This document shows positions 55,114-64,000 of a stretch of 64,000 nt of DNA, piece after piece. This DNA comes from Gigantopelta aegis. Its lineage: Eukaryota; Mollusca; Gastropoda; Neomphalida; Peltospiridae. Each line of letters opens with the position of its first letter. The stretch's first letter is position 1. The DNA lies in the NCBI RefSeq assembly GCF_016097555.1, contig NC_054704.1, forward strand, positions 75,724,118 through 75,788,117, given 5' to 3'. A model generated the notes under the pieces. It searched no databases, had not been told where the DNA came from, and saw nothing but the letters and a program-made list of their open reading frames with translations. Made by a program: the position numbers and the translations under genes.

Positions 55114-55463
55114 CAGTCAAATGTTGTTAGCTCGATCTCTGTTACAATGTATGCTGTTAGCCCAGGATATTGAAATCAAGAAATAGTCCCATGGTACAAT
55201 TTAGACCAACTACAGTAGAATCTCGATGGGTCGAACTCGGAAGGGTCGAATACACCGCAATGCTCAAACCGATAACAAAGTCCCGAGATACACTTACACG
55301 ATGTTGACCGAATGGTTAGGCTGAACTACTCGATGTGTCGAACACTTTCTCGAGCACCGACAGGGTTCGAGTCAACGGGATTCAACTGTATTACATTTAT
55401 CTTGAATCACCAGTATCTTGACCTTACTGGTTTGGTCAACATCGAGATAACAAACTTTGACTG
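55114..55463. mobile_element. Pogo-like MITE (outer), split by a second one
   Basis: Left CAGTCAAATGTTGTTAGCTC and right ATAACAAACTTTGACTG are inverted, with TA before the left end (55112-55113). The right flank is TG rather than TA. The inner element at 55213-55388 interrupts it. Confidence 0.65.
55213..55388. mobile_element. Pogo-like MITE (inner), TA target site
   Basis: CAGTAGAATCTCGATGGGTC at the left and GGGATTCAACTG at the right, flanked by TA (55211-55212, 55389-55390). 176 bp, almost the same size as the pogo-like MITE at 35038-35212 but a different sequence family. Confidence 0.75.
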
Positions 55464-56289
55464 TGCTTATTACTAAACAGTATTACTTTTAAATTAAAAA
55501 AAAATTTTTTTTTCCATAAATATATAAATTGAGAAGAAAAAGTAAAAGATATTTCTTAACGGTTTTATATTTTATGTCAAATTTACAGTATTATTTTGTC
55601 AGACAATACAATTAAAAAAAAAATTAAATGACGTAATTACTAGCATTAACATTTTTCCAATTATACGAAATCATTCTACTGATCACCACGACACGCTGAC
55701 TTGAAGTCTACTGTTAATGCTTTTAACAGGTCAATGGGGGTGAGTAAGGGAGGGCACTGCAGTCAAGGGGCAACACCCACATACATTTAATAGTTTCGTT
55801 AACTTTTCTCTGGTGCGTGGTACAAACTTTCGTTCCTTACGGGGTAGAATGAAGAAACTTGACAACTGAAATTAAACAGAGAGAATCACAAGTTAACTTG
55901 ATCAAGATTCAACCACCGAAAACATCCCAGTAACAGAACTGCTGGACCATATTATTTAACCATAAAACCCATCCAAGACTATATTGAATTTCTGCTATTT
56001 AAACGTGAACCTATCTTCAAAATGTCCATGCATGCTTCCATCACAATATTTATAATTTTTATGACTTGTACAAGTTGTAGCAAATCTGTACATCTGATGA
56101 AGGCCTGATGGCTGGCACTTTTACGGTAACTGGCTGAATTTAAGATTAGTATCACAGCCAGGATGGGGTTTAATGGTTTACATCATAGCTTGGCTGAGGT
56201 TTGTTTAACAGTTTATACAGTGGACACAGTCAAGCCATGGTGTATACTGTAGGTTGGCTAATATTTGTTGCATGATTCAGTTTGCAGCC
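55464..56289. other. AT-rich sequence, nothing recognised
   Basis: A short segment near 55853-55877 (- strand, between TTTCAG and GTAAGG) looks splice-flanked but is only 25 bp and gives no recognisable peptide. Confidence 0.35.
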
Positions 56290-58462
56290 TATTAGGGATT
56301 CTGATTTGTAGTGCAGCCTGGCTGAGGTTGTCCGATTCATACGGCATCATGACTGAAGTTCTCCGATTCATATTGCAGCCTAACTGAGGTCGTCTCATTC
56401 ATACTACAGCCTGGCCAAGGTTATCCAATTCATACTTCAGCCTGAATGAGATGGTCCAATTCATATTGCAACTTGGCCAAAGGTGTCAGATTCATATTTC
56501 AGCCTGACCGAGGTTGTCCAATTCATACTGCAGCCTGGCCAAGGTTGTCTGATTCATACTGCAGCCTACCTGAGGTTGTCCAATTCATACTGCAGCCTAC
56601 CTGAGGTTGTCCAATTCATACTGTTGCCAGGCTGAGGTTGTTTGATTCATACTGCAGCCTACCTGAGGTTGTCTAATTCATACTGTTGCCAGGCCGAGGT
56701 TGTCCGATTCATACTGCAGCCTACCTGAGGTTGTCTGATTCATACCACAGCCTATCTGAGGTTGTCCGATTCATACTGTTGCCAGGCCGAGGTTGTTTGA
56801 TTCATACTTCAACCTGGCCACGGATGTCTGATTCATACTGAACCCTATTCAAGATTGTCCAATTCATACTGCAGCCTGACGGAGGTTGTCCGATTCATAC
56901 TGCAGCCTGACTAAGATTGTCCGATTCATACTGCAGCCTGACTGAGGTTGTCAGATTCATACTGCAGTCTGACTAAGGTTGTCCGATTCATACTGCAGCC
57001 TATTCAAGATTGTCTAATTCATACTGCAGCCTGACTGAGGTTGTCCAATTCATACTGCAACCTGACTGAGGTCTGATTCATACTGTTGCCAGGCCGAGGT
57101 TGTTTGATTCATACTGCAGCCTACCTGAGGTTGTCCGATTCATACTGTTGCCAGGCCGAGGTTGCCCGATTCATACTGCAGCCTACCTGAGGTTGCCCGA
57201 TTCATACTGCAGCCTACCTGAGGTTGTCTGATTCATACTGCAGCCTATCTGAGGTTGTCCGAGTCATACTGTTGCCAGGCCGAGGTTGTTTGATTCATAC
57301 TTTAACCTGGCCAAGGTTGTCTGATTCATACTGCAGCCTATTAAAGATTGTCTAATTCATACTGCAGCCTGACGGAGGTTATCCGATTCATACTGCAGCC
57401 TGACTAAGGTTGTCCAATTCATACTGCAGCCTGACTAAGGTTGTCCAATTCATACTGCAGCCTGGTCAAGATTGTCCAATTCATACTGCAGCCTATTCAA
57501 GATTGTCTAATTCATACTGCAGCCTGACTGAGGTTGTCCGATTCATACTGCAGCCTGACTGAGGTTGTCCGATTCATACTGCAGCCTGACTGAGGTTGTC
57601 CGATTCATACTGCAACCTGACTGAGGTCTGATTCATACTGTTGCCAGGCCGAGGTTGTTTGATTCATACTGCAGCCTACCTGAGGTTGTCCGATTCATAC
57701 TGTTGCCAGGCCGAGGTTGCCCGATTCATACTGCAGCCTACCTGAGGTTGTCTGATTCATACTGCAGCCTACCTGAGGTTGTCTGATTCATACCGCAGCC
57801 TATCTGAGGTTGTCCGAGTCATACTGTTGCCAGGCCGAGGTTGTTTGATTCATACTTTAACCTGGCCAAGGTTGTCTGATTCATACTGCAGCCTATTAAA
57901 GATTGTCTAATTCATACTGCAGCCTGACGGAGGTTATCCGATTCATACTGCAGCCTGACTAAGGTTGTCCAATTCATACTGCAGCCTGACTGAGGTTGTC
58001 TGATTCAAACTGTAGCCTGACTAAGGTTGTCCGATTCATACTGCAGCCTGACTAAGGTTGTCCGATTCATACTGCAGCCTGGTCAAGATTGTCCAATTCA
58101 TACTGCAGCCTATTCAAGATTGTCTAATTCATACTGCAGCCTGACTGAGTTTGTCCGATTCATACTGCAGCCTGACTGAGGTTGTCCGATTCATACTGCA
58201 GCCTGGTCAAGATTGTCTAATTCATACTGCAGCCTGACTGAGGTTGTCCGATTCATACTGCAGCCTGACTGAGGTTGTCCAATTCATACTGCAGCCTGCC
58301 TGGGGCTGACTGATTCATAAACCAGTCTAACTAAGGTTGTCTGATTCAACCTGTAGCCAGGCTGAGGTTGTCCAATTTATACTTCAGCCTGGCTGAGGTT
58401 GTAAGATTCATATTGCAGCCTTGCTGAGGTTGTCCAATTCATACTGCAGCCAGGCTGAGATT
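56290..58462. repeat. Minisatellite, 31-bp unit, about 70 copies
   Basis: TTGTCCGATTCATACTGCAG plus CCTGACTGAGG, with variant classes (TACTGTTGCCAGGCCGAGG; GCCTATTCAAGA). Blocks of variants recur, for instance the run from 57041 to 57370 is repeated at 57592-57935. Confidence 0.95.
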
Positions 58463-59094
58463 TGTTTGCTTTGATTCTTACTGCAGTATGGGCTGAAGTA
58501 TGCCTGATGGTCCATGCCAAAAATGGATACAGGTTATTTGATGTTGGTTGGTTTTTGTCTGGGGACACATTCAAACATGAATAGAAATAAAACATGTTGG
58601 CAAAACAAACATTACATGAAAAAAAAGCAAACAAAATCTTAAGAGCCAAACTGCAAATGGCTGTGCATCAATGTAAGAGCAACAGGATGAAACCAAACTT
58701 ACAGGATGTGACGTAAAGCATGCAATTCTAAAACCATCCACCCAGCCCACCTAAAACCCAACCCTTACATGCAGTGAACCATCATGTCCATACACTACCG
58801 TGAAATCCTTTATTTTTGCGGGCTTAAATTTTCAGTTTTAATTTTTTTTTAAACCCCTTTAAAACAACACATTTTGTTGGGTACTTAAATTATTGGATTG
58901 AAAAGGTGTCCATGTATTATATGTTGGTTGTGTTCTTAAATTTGTTGATGACACTAGTCCATGAAATACACAAAGATTTAGACGACCACAAACAAAAGTG
59001 ATTTCACAGTATAGCACAGCCTTTGTGTTAAAATGTTATTAGTTTAACCTCCACCTTTAATTTGTGTAAAAAAAACCCCTGTAATCTGCAGAAA
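58463..59094. other. Sequence between two minisatellites, nothing recognised
   Basis: No exon or mobile element recognised. Confidence 0.4.
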
Positions 59095-59745
59095 TGGTTA
59101 AAGTTATGTCTAAGATGGACATGTATTATGTGTGAGATGAACACGTTATGTCTCATGGCTTTATGTGTGAGATGAACATGTTAGATGTCACATGACTGTG
59201 TGAGATGAACATGTTAGATGTCACATGACTGTGTGAGATGAACACGTTATATGTCTCATGGCTTTATGTGTGAGATGAACATGTTAGATATCACATGACT
59301 GTGTGAGATGAACATATTAGATGTCACATGACTATGTGTGAGATGAACATGTTAGATGGCACATCACTTTGTGTGAGATGAACATGTTAGATGGCACATG
59401 ACTTTATGTGTGAGATGAACAAGTTAGATGTCACATGACTTTATGTGTGAGATGAACATGTTAGATGTCACATGACTGTGTGAGATGAACATGTTAGATG
59501 TCACATGACTATGTGTGAGATGAACATGTTAGATGTCACATGACTATGTGTGAGATGAACATGTTAGATGGCACATCACTTTGTGTGAGATGAACATGTT
59601 AGATGGCACATGACTTTATGTGTGAGATGAACAAGTTAGATGTCACATGACTGTGTGAGATGAACATGTTAGATGACACATGACTTGTATGTGAGATTAA
59701 CATGTTAAATGTCACATGGCTTTATGTGTGAGATGGACCTTTCCG
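59095..59745. repeat. Minisatellite, 33-37-bp GTGAGATGAACATGTTAGAT unit
   Basis: About 17 copies of ACATGTTAGATGTCACATGA plus C(T)n-TGTGTGAGATGA, unit length varying by the TGTGTG insert. Confidence 0.95.
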
Positions 59746-61748
59746 CCAGTCTCCACAAAAACAATAAATCTCTTGAGAAATCTAAAATTTTCAAAAACGT
59801 TTTTTCTTTTCTACTGTCAGTGTTTGTAAAATAAATAAAGGATATCATGGACCTGTTCACAATTAACAGTTTACTAAACAGGAATAGTGCGACACAAGAC
59901 CATGCGATAATCCACTACTGTGCACCATTTGTTATTGAGGTTATTCCGTGAAAATCTAAATGCTTCGCAAAAGTACAAATTATTTACTTTTAAACTTGCA
60001 ATAAACAGTTTGACAAATATGCTAGCTCAAGCCCAGAGGATAGTGCTTTTCCAAGTCGAGCTGGTGGCAGGCACTAACCTACTATACAGCCTATGGACTA
60101 GCTAGTGCTTAAGAAAATGAAAACCAAACTCTCAGAGCTTCACCACTCTTCACCATTTCTAAAATTAATCTTCCCACCAGTGTAATTTTATTAAACACTA
60201 AACACTAAATGAAAACATTTTCCACCTAAGCAACCATGTTATGTGCAAAGTGCCTCCACTTAACTGGCACCCTAAATATTCTTTATTATATGTGCAAGTA
60301 ATACAATGTACGTGTAATGGAACCAGTCTATTAATTTAAGGTGTCACAACATAGGCTAATTTTATTAACCTACAAAGTATATTGTTTGAAATATCAGCAT
60401 ACCAGGTAAATTATTTTCATTTAAAAAAAAATATCACATGCAAATATCCCCCCCCCCCCACCACCAAAAAAAAAAAATTAAATAAATTAAAATAAAATAT
60501 ATTTTAATAATTTAAATAAAATAAGTAAAATAATAATTAAAATCAATAAAGTACATAAAATAAAATATTAGTCTACAAAATTACTTTTTTAACATCCATG
60601 TTTTAATGGGGTTTTTTTAATCAGGAATTTGGGCTAGTGGGTGAACCTGATGGGCTATTGAATATCTGACACCGATCAAGCATGCCTGTCATGGGCTAAA
60701 CCGTATGACTTCACTAGAGACTTCTGCCCACAACATAAGGTGATCGGTGCAAAAATATCTCACAGTATACACCAAAACTGGTCTCATGAACTGTCTTGTT
60801 TATAAGCACACGGTGTCAAGGTTACTCAAAGATACTGATCTCCTTTACACTCTATTAGAGGTAAAAAGTCCTTTAAAAAAGAAAAAAAAAGAAAAAAAAG
60901 ACGAAAAAAAATAGAAAAAAAATAGAAAAAGAAGCAACTTGCAACAACTCCAGTTGTACACAGTGCAAATCCATTTTTATACATACACGACATTCCAGGC
61001 CGGTAACAGATAGCAATAAAGATTGGCCAATTACAAAGCCGGTGATCAGCCTGGGCATTGGTGAGTTTTGGGCAAAATATCGATGACAGAATATAAATAC
61101 TTGACAGGCTTATCTTAAGTGTAGTGTTCCCGGTGACCCGGCAGAGGGGATTTGCTGAGAAAGACCCGACACACTAAATGGTCCATGCTCTTCCTCATAC
61201 ACCCGGGGAGATGCTATCAAGCGCAGATTGTGTTTTATGCATTTCAAACCTATCGGGTTACCAGGTGAGTCCCCAGCGGACACGGAGGTGGCCCACTGAA
61301 CGCTGATAAGACATCATCAACACCAGGGAACTGTTGGAAATCCTCACTAATTTCACATTTTCAGCCGATACAGATCGCCAGTAACAGAGAAAAACCAACA
61401 CAATAGAGCATCCACAAATGTTAATGCCACCTACCAAGTTCAAAGCATTGACTATGTGAGCAAAAAGAGAAGATGAAAACAGAAGAAAAAGAAAAAAAGA
61501 AAAAAGTACCACTTTTTATAGAGTGATTATATATATATCTGTGACTAGACTACCCCAACAACTTCACAGAGATACTCTATATAATTATGGTAGTTAACAA
61601 TGTAGCTACATGTATGCTATAGAGACATTTTTTTGGAGCCACAATTCTCAGCAATACTAACCAAGAAGACTGTTGAGCCAGTGCCACTATATACATTTCA
61701 TTAAGCTACCTTGTAGTACTTCAGAGGGCCAGATCTTGCTCAGTAGGT
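59746..61748. other. AT-rich sequence, no supported gene
   Basis: Holds a C-run/A-run (60447-60477), an AT-rich simple block (60478-60590) and an A-rich block (60875-60925). GGGTTACCAGGTGAGT near 61255-61270 looks like a + strand donor but no exon could be built. Confidence 0.4.
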
Positions 61749-62115
61749 AGGAAGGAAGGAAGGATTTGTTTTATTTAACGACACACTCAGCACATTTTAT
61801 TTATGGTTATATGGCATCAGACATATGGCTAACACACAGATATATAGAGAGAAAACATGCTTGCCTCCACCCACCCACCCCCCACCCCGACACCACCTCC
61901 ATCCCAATCAGTGCCTCATGAACTGTACTAAGATCATGAATATGCTGTCTTCTTTGTGAGAAATTGCATATAAAAGATCCCTTTCTGCTCTAAATGGAAA
62001 ACTAGTGGGGTTTTTTCTGAAGACTATGTATGGAAATGACCAAATATCTGACATCCAATAGCCAATAATTAATTTTATTAATGCGTTCTAGTGATGTTGT
62101 TACATAACACAAACT
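61749..62115. mobile_element. SINE fragments in opposite orientations
   Basis: 61755-61860 is tail 1 in inverse (GATTTGTTTTATTTAACGAC, GGTTATATGGCATCAGACAT). From about 61925 to 62110 a body plus tail 2 runs in + orientation (GCATATAAAAGATCCCTTTC, TCTGACATCCAATAGCCAAT). Confidence 0.65.
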
Positions 62116-62562
62116 TCAAACTTTTCTTTTGAAGTACGTCACTGAGCTACCTCCGTGAATTACATGCATTTCACTAGGCTACCTTGTTGTACCTCAATGA
62201 AGCACTCCATAAAACCTCGCTGAGTAAATGTAATGAGCTATGGCACAGTATCACTTGCTTCAACCACCACAAACAATTGCGTCACTGAGATACTACTTAG
62301 AACTACTTGATTAAGCCATTCCATATAACAAGTGCACTAAATTACTCCTCTTTAGTGTACTTCAACTTTCACTGGATATGGTCTATCAATGTTTTACTCC
62401 AACTCCACACAGCTTCTTTATATAATGTACCATGCAAAGTATATTAACAAAATAATTGGTATATCCAAGGTTGTGGTATGCACCGTCATATCTGATGGCA
62501 ATACCAATATCCACAATAACACCAATTGATAGAATTAGAAAAAAAAAAAAAAGAGTTACAGT

Positions 62563-62852
62563 TAATGTTTTTATTTAACGACACCACTAGTGCACACTGA
62601 TTCATTGGATGTCAAACATTTGGTAATTTTGACACAGTCTTAGAGAGGAAACCTGCTACATCTTGCAATTAGTAGCTAGAAATCTTTTATATGCACCATT
62701 CCACAAGAAGAATACCTTTGATATATACCAGTCTTAGAGCACTGGCTGGAACGGGAAATAGCCCAATGGGCCCACTGACTGGAATCGATCCCAGACTGAC
62801 TGCACACAAGGCAAACACTTCACCTCTAGGCTACGTCCTGCCCACTTACACA
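62563..62852 (-). mobile_element. tRNA-derived SINE (head 1, tail 2)
   Basis: + strand tail ATGTTTTTATTTAACGACAC, body AGAAATCTTTTATATGCACC, head GAATCGATCCCAGACTGACT to AGGCTACGTCCTGCCC. Confidence 0.8.
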
Positions 62853-63748
62853 TAACAATTACAAAAAAACCCATTTGAACATGACCAGGATAAACAATAC
62901 CTTACAATACATGCACGTAGGTGTTTGAGCCAGATAAAACTTTACAACTACGTTGTAAGCCAGAAACAAATATGATGGACAAAGATGGAATATCGGGAGA
63001 ATAATAGACAAGCAGTCACCTGCATGTTGACACATAACTGTAAACTATGTCCTCAAATATACTATCTCCCTGTAACACTAAACCCGAACCGTTTAAAAAA
63101 CCATTAAAAAAAGCCAGCATATGCTACAAATTGAATATTTAATTGAAAGATACAAAAAATGATCTCACATTATGACTGAATAATGAGTACCATGCTATTA
63201 TTGCTAACACAATGAAGCTACCTCAACACAAGGCATTATAACTCGAGAAAGACAAAACAATTCCAGCGTTATATTCATCAGTATTCACAGTCCACAGTGA
63301 ATGACAATAAAAAACCAACAAGCACCATTTTAAAGTGCTAAAGTATCCAAGACATGACAAAACAAGTGCGACTTCCTTTTGAAGAGAAGTGCACAATCAC
63401 TGCCTGAACAACTGGACCAGTTCAAGCCGCAATGACACCAATTTCAGCAGGTATAATTTGGGGCCAATATTTATTGTCAAATGTACAGTTAGTGTGACAC
63501 TTTTAATTAATCAAAACAGGTACTGAAAGGTTCAACTGCAGGGGGTGTGCAGTCGTTAAAAAAACACAGGCAGATTCTGATTACATTCAGATTAAGTTGA
63601 TCCCCCGGTGGCATTGTGCACTGCCGGATGTCATTTAGTAATGGGCCGCACATGACTGATTTTAGAAAAAACAACAACAAAACAAAATACCGGTACTTTG
63701 GAGGGGAACAAAAAAAATCACACTGAAAACCAAAGACAGTATTAATAT

Positions 63749-63795
<47 letters not shown>

Positions 63796-64000
63796 CACAA
63801 GATTTTACGGTCATTGGTGGAATGAGACACTTACAGGTTCCATAACCATAATAAATTCATCACATACATATTTTGTATATATTACTAGATTAAACTTTTA
63901 TTTTAAGTTCTGTTACTAGAATGACTGACACACCAGTGTCATATTATATATACAGTAAAGTACTCTTATAACAAAACGGAATGGACCATGATAGTTAGTT
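62853..64000. other. AT-rich sequence with (GT)n, no supported gene
   Basis: (GT)n at 63753-63793. No further exon of the MICU gene recognised up to the window end. Confidence 0.4.

Noticed and set aside
55853-55877. 25-bp segment flanked by TTTCAG and GTAAGG on the - strand
   Set aside because: Too short and without a peptide that fits the MICU family; likely chance splice-like words.
61258-61512. 84-residue - strand frame with a hydrophobic start
   Set aside because: Starts in an A/T-rich simple tract, no matching splice sites or known domain; could not be tied to the MICU gene.
1-64000. LTR retrotransposons, retrovirus-like or other virus-derived elements
   Set aside because: I saw no long direct terminal repeats, primer-binding site, reverse transcriptase, integrase, capsid or envelope text.

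Overview
This is a eukaryotic nuclear window, very probably from a mollusc and most likely a marine gastropod. It is AT-rich, with intron-split genes, many tRNA-derived SINEs, small inverted-repeat DNA transposons (MITEs) and long minisatellites. The SINEs share one body under different tRNA-like heads, a pattern I associate with gastropod and bivalve genomes. There are no bacterial operons and no CRISPR array, and I recognise no LTR or virus-derived element.

Four host genes can be modelled from splice sites and reading phase. (1) + strand, 374-3463: the last three coding exons of an unrecognised Gln/Thr/Val-rich, nuclear-type protein. (2) - strand, 17270-13070: a complete three-exon Ly6/uPAR (three-finger) gene of 127 residues, with signal peptide, ten cysteines and a GPI-type tail. 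(3) + strand, 20467-31087: a complete six-exon chymotrypsin-fold (S1) secreted protease of 277 residues. It keeps His, Asp and Ser of the triad, but the Asp just before the catalytic Ser is Val, and the start of its last exon is present three times in tandem. (4) - strand, 47991-35420: the C-terminal exons of a mitochondrial calcium uptake regulator of the MICU2/MICU3 type. Its 5' exons lie beyond the window.

Mobile DNA fills most of the rest. Two large inverted-repeat elements (about 6216-10696 and 37143-40890) carry decayed copies of one transposase family. The second still shows an XPG/FEN-like GCDTVS...GxGK motif and a cysteine-rich C-terminus, which together with a possible 3-4 bp target duplication point to the Academ superfamily. 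The first has lost the nuclease region, sits inside an old SINE, and itself carries a hAT-like MITE. Two Tc1/mariner elements with open DD34E transposase frames (25348-26845 and about 28963-30550) sit in the last intron of the protease gene. At least ten MITEs are present, several nested.

Tandem repeats are prominent: nine minisatellites, four of them (41-, 37-, 31- and about 35-bp units) in the long MICU intron and upstream, and one (26-bp unit) abutting a MICU splice donor. The 37-bp array (49.9-54.4 kb) contains a near-identical 1,257-bp higher-order duplication and is split by a 964-bp inverted-repeat element.

Layout: 0-5.3 kb gene 1 and its 3' flank; 5.3-12.9 kb mobile DNA; 13-17.3 kb Ly6 gene; 17.4-20.3 kb repeats; 20.4-31.1 kb protease; 31.2-35.4 kb intergenic; 35.4-48 kb MICU exons with the second Academ-like element in an intron; 48-64 kb repeat-rich sequence on the 5' side of the known MICU exons.
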